The position numbers were made by a program, and so were the translations under genes. Shown here piece after piece: positions 46,277-58,829 of a stretch of DNA of 64,000 bases. Below the pieces are notes generated by a model. That model was not told where the DNA came from. It worked only from the letters and a program-made list of their open reading frames with translations, and did not search any database. Positions within the stretch are counted from its first letter, which is position 1. Each line of letters opens with the position of its first letter. Source of the stretch: Leucocoprinus leucothites (Eukaryota > Basidiomycota > Agaricomycetes > Agaricales > Agaricaceae); contig JAACJO010000036.1 in assembly GCA_013368445.1 (NCBI GenBank), forward strand, positions 155,698 through 219,697. Reading direction: 5' to 3'.

Positions 46277-48956
46277 GTGGGTCATATGCCTGGTGTGTGG
46301 GATTTGAGGATCAAAAAAGCTCGTCGAAAAAGTTGAAAAAAAAATCTGAACTTTGGGTTCCCCTTGTTTGTTGTCGGAATTCGCCTTGTATTGTATTGTA
46401 TTGTGCTTTTGCTTTGCTTTCGTTCTCGCTTTCGTTTATGTTTCGGATATTCTTTTTGCTTTAGATCTTTTTCGTTGGTTTAAGTGTTGCGTTTTACTTT
46501 CTTTTTATTACTTTCCTCTCGAAAATGAGGAAGAACACTTATTGGGTTTCATTTGTTCGCCCTTCTGTATATATATTCACTTCTGTAGCTGTGTCTTCGT
46601 GTATTCTGTTCACCTCGCATAACATGTCTCTCATAGCCTTAATGTTCCAAAGAGTAGAAATACATCCGCATTTCCCCCACGTGTAAGCTACAGCCTCGCG
46701 CGTCTAGAACACGGGCTTAGAGAAGTGCTCAGTCATCTAAGCGTCAGTGCGGTCATTGACCTCGTGCTCTCCTTCTGCATCGCACACCGACATCATGAGA
46801 ACTGCAGTACCTCTCATGAAAACTTCGGAGAACAGCCTACGCGCTCAAAAGACAATAAAGCCTGTCATTCCTCGTGGTCGAGTGATTGATTGATCAACAG
46901 CACTTTTTATTCTTGACGCCTTGTCGTTGACGGTTATCAATATATTTGAACAGCACCGCCATACACTGCACATATTTATATCGTCCTTCTCCCGAGCTGG
47001 TACAATTTGAGAGGCAGAGGATCAGGTTCGTTGGCTACAAGGCGGGCTCGATGCTTCGTGAACACACGTTGTCCCTATGTAGACTATTTTGTATTTGAAT
47101 GATAGGTTAAGTAGCATACACACACACAGACCTGAAAATAAAATTCGCGCCTCGTTGTAGACTAGAGCCATCAAAAAAGTATCGCCTTTGACGGATTTAT
47201 ACACACGCCCACGTTGTTTTCTCTTAAATGTAGGCCGGTGGCGCACACAGCAAAGGGCTGGCATTGGCTTCACAGTTCTGTGGGAGTTGCCTGTCAGGCG
47301 CCTTCCTACTCTGTCAACGTCGCTTTACATATAGTGTTCTGACTTTCTGGGTAGGGGCCTGCCTTTCGATCTCCCTATTTCGAGTTGCCTGAGCGGGGGA
47401 CACACAAGGATACACAAGGTGACACATTGTGCATATGTAAGCGTACTCAATCGGAAATATCCGATAACTAGATAGTTCAACAAGGTTCATATTTTGATCC
47501 GCCTAACGAGCGTCTGACCACAGGCGTCTCCGTTTGCGGCGTTCACGACTCTGGCTTCAGCGTTTCGAGATCGCTCTCGTCATTGCTTGGCGCTCAATAT
47601 TCAATGCTCAACGTTACACTATGAGCTTTCCCCGACTTCCGTCCATCTTCCGAGTGGCTCATCAGTAACCTACATATTGCCCATTAATTCTGATCCAACC
47701 AAGCCTAGTAGTGTTTACCGGTGAGAATAGTTTGCTCATAAGAGTTTGATAAGAAGGGACCTTCTCTCACTCGTGTCTCTTTGGCTTCATTGCTCAATCG
47801 AATATGAACATTTGGGGATCAACGGGGATCACACTCGTGGAACGAATGTCAAGATTCATCGTTGTTTATCTAGGAAACTGAAATGCCCTTGACTGGAGCA
47901 GACACCACGACAACTGGAATTTGCCATGCTCTTGTCTTCGTACACTCGGGATGCCGTCCCATTTTTCCTCGACTCCGAAGGGGGCACAGCTTGATCGAAT
48001 TATTTAGCGTGCAAGAAGTCGATCAGCGGGACTTTACAATTGTAGTGTGGAAGTTAGTTCAGGGATGGACGTGCCAATGTGGCGCTTGGTCCCTCTCACT
48101 GAGCGGTGTCGAGCTTACGGCATGATGGACTAATTAAGCTATTTTTATCACCGCCCTTGCCTGTATTACACTGTTCACCACACAGCCCCCTGAACATATA
48201 CCTCCAAATGGTCGCGCACGCTTGTACTACGTCGACTTCTGATACATGGCAATTCTCCGGGAAATACTGTAATGGTCAAATGAGATCCGTGCCGATGCTC
48301 ATTTGTGTGTATTTCTCAGGCACAAAGAAACGTCGAAGTCGAGAAGATATTCATAGGAAGTTTGCTCATTCTCGATCCTGGCCAAGGCTGAACAGACAGG
48401 AGGCTACCTCGTCAGGAATGGTCGGACCGCGGTACAGAGCCATGGAGAACGTGGTTTGATATCATACCAGCGGTAGACATTTCATCGCTCTTGAGATCTT
48501 CTCGCATCCTGAACCCGGTGTCCTTGGAAATTTGAGAGAGAGAAGACGCGGAAAGCCAATATTCGCCACAAGTCGTAAACTTGTCGGTGCCTCATGCGCT
48601 TTGTAAGGCTAGTAGTAACTTCTATCTGGGAGAGCATTGGGCTATTACCTCCTCGTAGGCGCCGGGCTTGGGGGGATCAGACACAAAAGAGTTCTGTGAC
48701 AGCAAATTTGATGCGACGATCAGCGTTATCACTCCGTGTTATGAGCTTTGGTGTACAGCACATCGCCAAATTCCTCGCCCTTGCTGCATTTCATCGTTTA
48801 TGGCACTGACAAGTTTCGAAAGTAAGACTCTTCGCGCCTAGTTTCATTGGCATGTCAGTTGCCACGAGTCATGATGAATGCCTGAACAACTAGGAGCATT
48901 TTTTCACTTCAAAAGGGTCTCAACGAGAATGCGTATGCGCCCAACACCCAATTTTC
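46277..48956. other. Intergenic stretch between P8 and P9
   Basis: The first 350 bp are T-rich 3' flank of P8. The remaining 2.3 kb show no supported gene; the open frames near 47883-48125 and 48106-48459 have no partner exons or motifs. Confidence 0.5.
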
Positions 48957-50610
48957 ATGCCTTCCGTCAGTTTTCAAGGTGCCAAAAACTTCATTATTTC
49001 TGGGGGTAACTTTGGCGATGTTTCTGGGAATGTTGCCAACTACAATTTCGGCAGCGGGTTCGAGTTCACTCGGGTAGAGAATTATGCCGACTGTGTAGAT
49101 GCTCCAAGTGCAGATACGACACGTCATCTTCCCTCTCGTAGGAGGTATATGCAAGACCAACGCCGAAGTACGGAAAGCACGCCCCCTAAGCCCAGGATAG
49201 CTTCCGTCCCACACAGGTCGGATTCTGCCCCCGCCTCTCAGGCCATATTATGGCTGAGCTCACCACTGCATTCTCCAATCATACACGATAGGGCAATTGA
49301 TCAGCCCGACGGACCGTTTCCATCCTCCCCTACTAGTTCTACAGTCAGTTCGCTTATGGAATATTCAACCCCTCCTACCGAGCATGCCACTATTGCAGAC
49401 GTCACTCAGGTTGTTCAACAGCTTGACGACATCTCTATTGACTCTACTCCACCGATCGAGTCCTCAAGCTTGAATGGTCGTTCTATGCCGACTTCCCAAG
49501 ACGGCAGCTCGGAAATCTTGAATGAAGCGTTGGCCCATGTTCATGTGCAAACGCAGGAACAGCCTGCGGTACCTGACAACACTAGGAGGTCTGAGAACGA
49601 GGTAGGCACCTCCACCAAACTTCTATTCTGTACCCCGACCCTAACAACTCCTGTAGCCACCTCCGATGCCGCCTCGTGTCGTAGACACTGCCCGGATGAT
49701 AAGATCGGAACAGGTCAACCAGCCACCTCTGGTACAATCGCGTCCCAGCCGTCAAACGGAACCTAATAATATATTCCTTCAACCTACCCCTAATCACAAT
49801 CCGGTAGTGAATCCTCGAGGGCCACCTCCGCCAGTTCCTCCGCGTCCTGCGACGCTCTCCTTAACACCTATGGGTACCGTAGCTTTGGATGCGACCTCGG
49901 GGTTACAATTTTCCAACCAGCCCATCCCGCGCACTTCATCCCCAGTGTCAATGCAAGCAGCACAGGAAGATCCTGCTGCTCGCGTCCAACGACATGATAT
50001 GTCAGGGAAGAACGGTGCTGAAAACCATTCTGCTCCCGGTCTACAGCCATCCGGTTCCAATCCGCTGACAGCGGCACAGCGATGCTCAAATACTATGGTG
50101 GAGGAGCCTGCTACAACAGCGCCAGCGGGACTTGGTGATGCTCAAGATGATTCTGCTCCATTGGCCGGTACTCCTACCCTGTCAACAATTACAGAATTGT
50201 CTGCGACAGAGATAGCTTCTGATACCCAGCCTCACTGGACAGCCAATTCGATTGAAAGTTGGGTTGATAGTATTGGGGGTGGAGACGAAGGTTTACAGAG
50301 ACATGAAGAATGGAGGGTAAATTCCCAATCACCCTATACTCTCAAAGATTCGCAACATGCTTGCCGGAAAAGCCTTAATGTCGACCCAAGACAGCATCCC
50401 ACAGCATCCCACATTCCTAAAATTCCTTGTTATGGTCAGTACACTGATCGTTTTAGTAGCGGACTCTGGAGCATCCCTATGCAGCAATTTCCTGTTCATC
50501 ATCCGTATTTTGCGCCCTATTCTGTTTCTGGCTTCCCATTGAATCCATCCACATTGTACAGAGATCCTTACGGGGGACCTGTGTTTTTCGCGCCGTGGTC
50601 TGGTGTTTGA
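48957..50610 (+). CDS. P9: motif plus disordered-tail family protein, ISGGNF group
   Basis: Predicted 532 residues. Exon 1 (48957-49601) begins MPSVSFQGAKNFIISGGNF and continues GDVSGNVANYNFGSG; the rest of this exon is Ser/Thr/Pro-rich, longer than the first exons of P1-P8. Exon 2 (49657-50610) opens with PPPMPPR and is low in complexity until PHWTANSIESWVDSI near residue 406, a segment shared with P10. It ends with an aromatic and Gly/Pro-rich stretch (GGPVFFAPWSG). Intron phase 0 (GTAGGC...TGTAG). First gene of the head-to-tail plus-strand array P9-P12. Confidence 0.8.
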
Positions 50611-51339
50611 CAGTGATTAGCGCGGACTATAATTTATACGCTTCGAGTGTCGAGTCGCCGAAGTCGCCATCATCAGTCTCAAGACACATCTGTCCAGAAT
50701 ATTTTTAATGTATCTTTTCCTCAGCCTGAGAGTCCGAGAATCGATTGTGAATTGGTTAATTAGTTGGCAAGATTGTTTAGTCTTCACACTACGGTTATCA
50801 ATGAATATGAATGCCTACTGTGAACGAAAAAAATTGGAAAGTGCGGAAACACATTGAAGAGCTAAGCAAAGACTGAGTGGATGACGAGTCGGAGCAGTCA
50901 GGCTTTGATCGACGCGACTCAAACGACGATGGTAACGGACCAGAAGCAGCAACAACTTAACTGAACAAGTGAGTGGCACTGTTTGTTAACAAATTTGGAG
51001 GCCATTCGAAGCTGGGCCGTAAAGTAGAGTAAGGAGATGTATTCTTCTACGAAGGTCTTGGGCCGGCCCGAACAGCGAATCGGCGTTTTAGCTCGGGGGC
51101 CAGGCTGGTCGACGGGCCTGTTGGTAACAAAGTCACGGCGATGCGCGACAACAACACTGTACATCGTTATTCGCTTGAAGCATAGCCTATCATCATAATG
51201 GGAACGAGTTTTCGAGTCTGCCACACCTACGGCACCCTGACATAGCATCCGGCCATTGCCGGCACAGGATATCGCTTATAGGGTTTGACATGCTATTAAC
51301 TCTCATCGCATGAGGTCACAGCTTTTGCACTCCTCCTAC

Positions 51340-51346
51340 TTAAAAG
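51340..51346 (+). promoter_or_regulatory. TATA-like box of P10
   Basis: TTAAAAG, 50 nt upstream of the P10 ATG. Confidence 0.4.
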
Positions 51347-51389
51347 GGCCCCCCTATGAGCTCCCAAGTCACAATATTGCAGAACAGCA

Positions 51390-53121
51390 ATGCCTTCTCT
51401 CAGCTTCGAAGGAGCTAGCAATTTCACCATCTCTGGAGGAAATTTCAACGACGTCGACGGCAACGTGATCACATACAACTTTTCGAATGGACTGCAAGAT
51501 CTTCCACCTAATACTCTTGCGGCTCTCGCGCCACAGAATGTGCCCAACAAGACCGGAAATCGTCTCTCTCGTTCAGAGAGAAAGAAGCTAGCTGCACGGG
51601 AACAGATGGCGAGCCCTCTCCCTAGCGCTCACATTCAATCCGTTCCCTCGTCCGTCGCGCCGAGTTCACCACCCGCTATGGCTATGTCGCCTTCCTCACA
51701 TCCCTCTCGCTCCCAGAGGTCGACGCTGGCTGCCCCGCCGGTGTCGCCAGCCTTGGCTTACACTCCTTCTCCGGTTTCGGATTCTTCATTCGATTCCGGA
51801 TTTGAGAGGTATGACACACCAAGCCCTCGCTCTTCAAGGCATTCGACGCCCCCGACAGATATCGAAGAGCACCGGAACGTTGGCAGCTCTGGCGTTTCGG
51901 CGCCAGCCCACGAATTGGACCCAGATACCCTCACTCCACTCACCAACTCCCTGGGTCTTCAACGGTTTACGCCTGGCACAATATCTCAGACACTACCAAC
52001 GTTGCCGGAGGTGCCAACGCCTGTTCAAGCACCGACTCAAAATCTTTCACCTGCAACCGAGAGTCCAGCTGAATTTGGTCTCGAGGTACGGTATCATCAT
52101 ACCAATTCTCCATCACTCTTGACTAATTCGATATTCCTTGTAGCTTCGTCGCACCCCATCAGGGCCTCCTCCACCTCCACCGGCATCTACTCGCCCTGTA
52201 AGCCGTACTCCCCGCGTTCAAGCACTACCGGAACTAGTTCACCTGGAGCGTCGGGATCCCCTTGGACCACCCCCGCCCGTTCCACCTCGACCTGTGATGC
52301 TTTCACCTACCTGGACCAGCACAACTGCTCCCGTTGACACTCCATTCCGTCTTTCCCGCCCAATGTCCACTGCACCAACTACCCCAACTCAGGCACACCG
52401 TTCTGCTTCACCGGACTCGCAAGCTTTGGCTTCGATGGGACCTGTTACAGAACAGTCTGAGTTAGAAGATCCCGCCGTACGATTTGCTCGACTCCAATCA
52501 CAGAGGTCCCCTACAAAGGGATATGCTTCAGGGCTCAGTTCAAGCTCACGGGGCATGAGTAATGGGTATACTCCGTCGACTCCCAGTGCCATGTCTCGCC
52601 CTCCTCCTCCTCCTTCCGCCACTCGCCCGACCTCACTACCAGCATCATCAATTGTCACACCGTCGCCAAATTTAGCTCCTGACCAGGCCCTAGCTCCCAT
52701 TCCTCAATTTGCTGCCCCTCAAGCACCTCATTGGACACAACACTCCATATCTGGATGGGCAGGCGAAGTAAATGGTCGCGGGTTTGATTCAGATACACTA
52801 TCCTCAGGAGATAGCAGGAGTGTCCGACCTCCTACCTCACCCCCTCACCAACAGGGGTACCCATACGACGAGCAGCAGTACCACCATCAGCCTCCCGCGC
52901 AGCACCACTATCACAATGTAGGCTCACATAACCCGGCTTGGGGAGGCGCTCAGCCTCATGCGCATCAGCAGCCATTCGGATTCAATCAGGCTCCTAACCC
53001 TCCCTTCGCTCCCTTTCCTTTCAACAATCCGCCTCCTTTTACTCCTTTGGGTGTACCGTTTTTCAATGGTCCCGCCTTTGGTGGACCGGCTTTCGGTGGT
53101 GGATTTGCGTTTCCTGGATGA
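51390..53121 (+). CDS. P10: motif plus disordered-tail family protein, ISGGNF group
   Basis: Predicted 557 residues. Exon 1 (51390-52085) begins MPSLSFEGASNFTISGGNF, then NDVDGNVITYNF. Exon 2 (52144-53121) starts LRRTPSG followed by a proline run, carries FARLQSQR near 52490 (shared with P11 as FSRLQSHN) and PHWTQHSISGWAGEV near residue 425 (shared with P9). It ends with Phe/Pro/Gly repeats such as FGGPAFGGGFAFPG. Intron phase 0 (GTACGG...TTGTAG). The shared conserved blocks inside otherwise unalignable Pro/Ser sequence argue that the tails contain short functional motifs. Confidence 0.8.
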
Positions 53122-54930
53122 GATACTCGAATGTCCTTGCTCCTGACCTCATCCGTAGTATTGCTATCGAACTAAGACTTTTACACGTGCTAGCTATCGT
53201 TCTCATGCTTTGACGCAATTGCCTTATACCCGTGACCCTTTTCATTGAATGGAGATGGATCTGCATTCTGTCGAGTTGTTTTCTTCTTTATCGGTGTTTA
53301 TGTATGTATATCAGTACCTCAGCCACAAAAATGCATTATTTGGATACCCCAATAATGGTTCGACGTCACAGCTTACGGAAAATTAACATCGCATAGGCTA
53401 CACAGCCCAGATGCAACCCGATCATGCACAAACGCTGGACGTGACACAGCATACGTCTCCTTCTATTCCAATTACTTCCACATCGACCAGTCCTATCTTT
53501 CCGTAAGGCTCGTCGCCGATAATTCCAGGGGTCCAGATCATGTTACGAGTCGTTCGGCTCTATCGCAATTTTCGGGATTTTTCAGCCGACGTCGGGTTTA
53601 ATGGGATTCGGGCAAACAAATAATTTTTTGTCCAAACTCTTCAATCTCTCTCTTCTTCGGTATACATTCATGATCGCAAGGGTCCCGAGGCCGCAGTCGG
53701 CTTCTTCCCTGGATTTCCAGTGCCTACCTCTGCTACTTCAGGGACGACTACCGAGACATGCTCAGTAGAAGTATATTTCTGGCTCAATGGTAATTGAGGC
53801 TGTGCGTTGGCAATCCGTCGTCATCCATGCGGGACATGCTTCTTGGCAAGAACTCAGCTGTACTTGGTTCCATGAGCTTTTCGTGTTCCTGACGCTATGT
53901 ATCTCTCGAACCACTGCTTGACAACCATTTCGCACTGGTCTTAGCTGTCTCTATGCAATATGGATACGGTATGTCCCTCCGCCGGATAGTCCATGATGAA
54001 GTTGGCATAAATGGAATTTGACCTTTCTAGTGTCTTTTTCTGATGCAGCTCTGATGTTCCAATGCGTACTAGTACTACTTAGTGTCAAATGAAAGGAACA
54101 GATAATGGAAGATTTAATCACTTTTATCTAGGGCCAGCTACTCCCATCTCAAAAATCCAGCGTACGGATTCTTCGTCGTTTCGTTACGCCGGTACTATTC
54201 GGGTCTCTGCTTTTTGTCTATTGTACTCCATCGAAGCAACCCCGACTGTCACAAACGGGCTTCCCTCAGAACGGACTATGCCATACACATCATATTTTTT
54301 CCGCCTTGGTTCCATGATATGTGAGTCATAGCTTATTCTGCCTTGTTGAATCGCAGCCTTTAGGAGTCATGTTTGCCCAAAAGCTCATACCTTCGGGAGG
54401 GATTTTGCCCGAGATCAGCGCTTCATTCAACCATCTTAGTGTCCCCTTCCCTTCCCTGCTCCTTGATTGACATGTGTTACCTTCGCTGTTCAGATAACTT
54501 TCCATTTCCATGCAGTTTGCGCACGCATGTGACCTTTATTGGCGTCTAGAGATCTCTGACTCCCCGAGTCAACAACGTAATCTTCCTATCGATGATGGGA
54601 AGTTTCAATGTTGTCACTGAACCATGTCGGTCAATTGATATATTGACATGCGTAAAGGTCGTAGTCAAGAATAGACTCTCACTGGACCCTATCCTAGGAC
54701 CGACCGTACAGGATGCACCTGCTTTTTTTAGCTCGGACGCGGATTGTTCTCGCTCTCTAATCTGTGAATACACACAGGCTTTGGGGAAAAAGCGATGATC
54801 CACTACTCTTCGGGCTGTCCCCGTCAGTTGCTGTCAGAACATTGGCTATTATTTCATTCTTTCACTTTCCGAAAGCAGAAACGTCTTTTAGATACAATAC
54901 TCACTTGACGAAAGAAGTCAAAGGTACGAC
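53122..54930. other. Intergenic stretch between P10 and P11
   Basis: About 1.8 kb with no supported gene. Open frames on both strands around 54089-54803 are short and lack motifs. Confidence 0.5.
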
Positions 54931-54937
54931 TTATAAG
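54931..54937 (+). promoter_or_regulatory. TATA-like box of P11
   Basis: TTATAAG, 55 nt upstream of the P11 ATG. Confidence 0.45.
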
Positions 54938-54985
54938 TAGACATGGATTTGCTTTGGATTCCGCCCACTTGCTCCGTCAGAGATT

Positions 54986-56441
54986 ATGTCGGCTGATACT
55001 ACTATCATTTCGTTTGAAGGTGCTAAGGGTTTCGTTGTATCAGGTGGAAACTTCGGAACAGTTCGCGGGAATGTTACAACTGTCAACTCTGGTGCTTCTG
55101 GTTCAGTCTCACGTTCTCATGGACCAAAGCCAACATCACACTCCCAACCTGACTCGCACCAGGTCGGAGACCCCAACGGGAGGAGCTCAGCAACCAGTCA
55201 CCATGAGCCTCCCAATGGTAGTCGACGAACTCGGGCGCGCGCCTCCCGTGCACCACGCCGAGCGCCTAACCCCGGTGTCTCTGATGGTCAGGCCGCTCTG
55301 AGCGATGTCAATTATTCCAATAGAGCTGACTCTCCCGGCGATACGGGGCATACCATCTCAGCGGCCCACGATCTCAACTTGGCTACACCACCGCCTCCTC
55401 CACGACCACCTTCAATTCATCTCCCTCAATCCTCGTTGGAGGATTCATCGGCCGGAGTGGGCTGGATACGGACTAGCAACCAACAACAGCAGGACATCTT
55501 TGCTGCTCCACTCGATGCCTCCGAAATGCAAGATGTTCCTCGATTTCAAGTGAGCTCTATTAATTCTGTAGTATGTCTTTCGTGCTTACCTTTCTTGTCT
55601 ACAGGTTCCTGAGAGTTACATGCCCACCGTGAACTGGTCGACACAACCCGTCTTTTACGACAGGTCTGCCTATCGCAGTCAACAACTCACCACGTACGGC
55701 TCATACTATGGAGCCGCCGGATCGGCCTCGACCATCCACTGCCCTTCGTGGTCGTTCGATGGAGTAGGTCCAGCGTTATCATACCATACACCGTCAAATG
55801 CGATGGCCTACTCTAGTGGTAATGGCATTACGCCGCAGCCATGGGGAAGTGCCCAACCGTTTTTACCGGGTCAAAGACATTCTCGCCCCCTCCCTCCCAT
55901 CCCGCGCACACAGTCGACCTCGAATACCAATTCTTTTCAGGGTCATCCAATCGGTGTATCAAGTTTCTCGCCATACGCGTCCCATGCATCCCATGATTAC
56001 ACTGGTCACGTACCGCACCCGGTTCCACTCCAAAATCCATCACACTATTCTGCTCGTTCAACACATATCAACGAAGCAGGCTGGTTGTCTCCAGTTCATT
56101 ATACGAATGTCCCATACATGACTGTTGTACCAGAAGTCCCTTCTGGCCTCGAGACGGAAGATCATGCCGCTGTCTTTTCCCGACTTCAATCTCATAACAT
56201 GCTGTTGGAAGGGAACGCTTTGGGGCTCATTAGTCCAGCCCCAAGTAGAGACGCCATATATTATACACCTCAAATTTCTACTCCGCAAACACAAGCTCAT
56301 CTTCAGGATGCTGGAAAACACCAGAGTGGCAGTTTTCGGGGTGGAAGTAGTTCCATCTATGAGGGGACTAGAAGTTCCTACTCATGTTGTTCTCAAGCAT
56401 GCTGGTCTCCGCATTCGGGCCATCCGATGTATCACGTCTGA
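54986..56441 (+). CDS. P11: motif plus disordered-tail family protein, ISGGNF group
   Basis: Predicted 466 residues. Exon 1 (54986-55549) begins MSADTTIISFEGAKGF, then VVSGGNFGTVRGNVTT; the usual N-Y-N-F end is replaced by T-V-N-S, so the second half of the motif has drifted. Exon 2 (55605-56441) starts VPESYMPTVNW and is Ser/Pro/Tyr/His-rich. FSRLQSHN followed by NALGL near 56175-56220 matches P10. The C-terminus contains several Cys and His residues (SCCSQACW). Intron phase 0 (GTGAGC...TACAG). Confidence 0.75.
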
Positions 56442-57428
56442 GCGACAATCTCCAGGCCGCGTTTACCATCCATTAAAGGGCTCGAAGCCACCTCCTACCC
56501 CGGGAATGCGTTAAACCCTTGAGTTGTGTTGCACGCGCGGAATAATTTTACTTGTCTTCGTTCTTTCGCATGCCAGTTTGATCATAGTAGCACCATCGTC
56601 ACCCGTACTATACCAAGGTGTTGGATGTCCGAGTTGTTATTCCTTGTTTCTTTCTCCTTCCCGGGGATAGGACGGAACGATTAGGGCCTTATTGAATAGC
56701 TCGAGAGGATTGCCTCATGTCTTTCCAAATGCTTCCTCAGAGGAATCCACCCTTCGTCTACCAGTCAAACACCGCTTTTTTGTTTGATGAACCACGAACC
56801 TTCAGAACAGAACAGCATCGGCGCCCATCCCATTTGGGCGTAAAGTGTTATTTCCCTGTCAGAGTGTCGGTAGTCACCGGCAGTGCTCGCAGCCGGCTTC
56901 TACTATTAGTACTTTAAGGTACACCTATGTGTGGGTTTCTGAAACAAATCGATCATGACAACAATATCTTCATAAAGCGCTATAGATTTGATCGATGGCA
57001 CAACTCGCAAAGGAAAAGCTAAAAATATCAATTTGGGTACTTTCGCACGATCGGGTCTTTGCCCTGACATGGCTCTTCTGCTAATGCCCCTTCGCAACGA
57101 ATTATCCAACAACCCCGGCTGATGATGCTCTCCCTCAGCTCTCATTAACTCCTAAGTTCGAGCTTTGTCGGTCGCTCCTTCAGACGATGCTTACCGCTAC
57201 ACAGACTCTAGTGCTGAACAGCTATTCTGCCAGTGATACTCCGTAAGCTCTGAACGGGAGACTGTCAAGTCCTAACTGACTTTTCGAATAGCTCTTTAGC
57301 GGTATGCTGTTTTAAATCAGAAACCCAACGCAGGATTATCGACTATATGCACTGCCCAGATGATCGCGTATTAAGGACAAAAGGATGACCGGAGCAAGAC
57401 TACCGTTCATTCAGCCTTCGAACCCAGC
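56442..57428. other. Intergenic stretch between P11 and P12
   Basis: About 1 kb, no gene supported. An A/T box (GTATTAAGG) lies about 55-60 nt before the P12 ATG. Confidence 0.5.
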
Positions 57429-58829
57429 ATGCCTTCCATCGCGATATCGTTCAACGGGGCCAAGGACTTTGATATCTCAGGAGGGAACTTCGGCAAGGTT
57501 AGAGGTGATATCAAAACGGTCACTGTCAGCGATGCCCAATCACTCCCCTCAATCCTTGGCTCACCACTCCTAAACCGACAACGAGGTGGGAGAAGCAGAG
57601 CTTCCAGGCCCATCCCAAGGCCTACCCCAGCACGTTCCCGACGTTCTTCAGTGTTGAGTTCATCTTCCCATGATACACTTGTTGATCGCGAAAACGACAC
57701 CGGCGAAGAGTCGGACAATACCTCCCCTCCTTCCTCTGTAGACGTTCACCAGATTGATTCACTCGTTTCGTCCGTTTTTTCACCTGCGCGGCCTCCCTCA
57801 GAGTCATACGTCTTCCCCCCAGTAGTGGTGCCCCTACCCGGCCGGTCTTCCGTGCATCAATTGGCCCAGTCGATGTCTGACTCATCCCATGGCCTCCGAA
57901 CACTAGTTCAAAGCTGGACTGCGTCTTCCGCTGAGGTGCGATCCTTTCTTATTCCTGCTGTGACCTTGGTATGACTCACTTCCCCAATTCGATAGCCCCC
58001 TGGAACGCAACCCACACGCACATCAAGGCAATCCAGCCGGGCTCGCTCTTCCCTACATGCCTCTTCGCCGTTTATCAGACCCACCAATCCAGAACCATTT
58101 CAGGTTGCGGGAGCGCCACCGCCCTCTAGCACTCACACCAGTAGATCAGATTTAGCTTCTTCCACTCACTCTCGTCACACCATACCTCGTGATATACCAC
58201 GCCCTCTTCAAAACGTCCAGCATTCAGCCTCCAACCACAGTCGTACTCCTCGATCTGCTGTACTTGATCCGGGTGTTGGCCCTGCACCTATTATTACTCG
58301 GCTAACGTACGCTGAGATCCATTCTCGGCCTCTGCCACCGATTCCAGCCTCGTCTCATCAGATTTCCTCCACACCAGCTTCTCGAGTTCATCAACGTGGC
58401 ACCATTTACATCGCGGCGACTATCAATGGTGATGCTCCCCAGAGCGTCTACTCGTCCCCTCACGCGACCGTCAATCGTCACAACTGTTCGCTAACCGGAA
58501 GTCCATGTGGGTGTTCCTCGAGAGCGCCCACTATCCCGACCGTGCATTCTTCTCGTGGGCCGACAGTGGACTCACAATTCTACTATCGGCAACCCTCCTT
58601 TGATATGAGAAGTCCATATGCCATGGTACCATACACCGCCCCAATCCAAACAGCAGTCTGGTCCAGGGACCCTCGGGTTTACCATGGCTTTTGGCCTGGA
58701 CACTCTCAACCGACACAGCAATATCGTCAACAGATGCCGTATTCTGGTCCTGGCCCAAGTAGATATGGTGTTCCATATCAACACACCGTGGGATGGATGG
58801 GAGGTACAGGCTATGGTCAATTCCGGTGA
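57429..58829 (+). CDS. P12: motif plus disordered-tail family protein, ISGGNF group
   Basis: Predicted 446 residues. Exon 1 (57429-57935) begins MPSIAISFNGAKDFDISGG, then NFGKVRGDIKTVTV; as in P11 the Asn/Tyr end of the motif is lost. Exon 2 (57996-58829) starts PPGTQPTRTSRQ and ends with a Tyr/Gly/Pro-rich tail (GGTGYGQFR). The second exon lacks an early ATG and was placed by splice sites and open frame. Intron phase 0 (GTGCGA...GATAG). Last member of the array, 1.2 kb from the 3' end of the NLR, convergent with it. Confidence 0.75.

Noticed and set aside
45539..46285. Minus frames overlapping P8 exon 2
   Set aside because: Arg/Gly-rich shadows of the Pro/Ser/His codons of P8.
46353..46622. 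Plus frame with many hydrophobic residues after P8, considered as a small membrane protein
   Set aside because: It is a translation of T-rich 3' flank with TTTCG/TTTTG runs; no partner exons or conservation.
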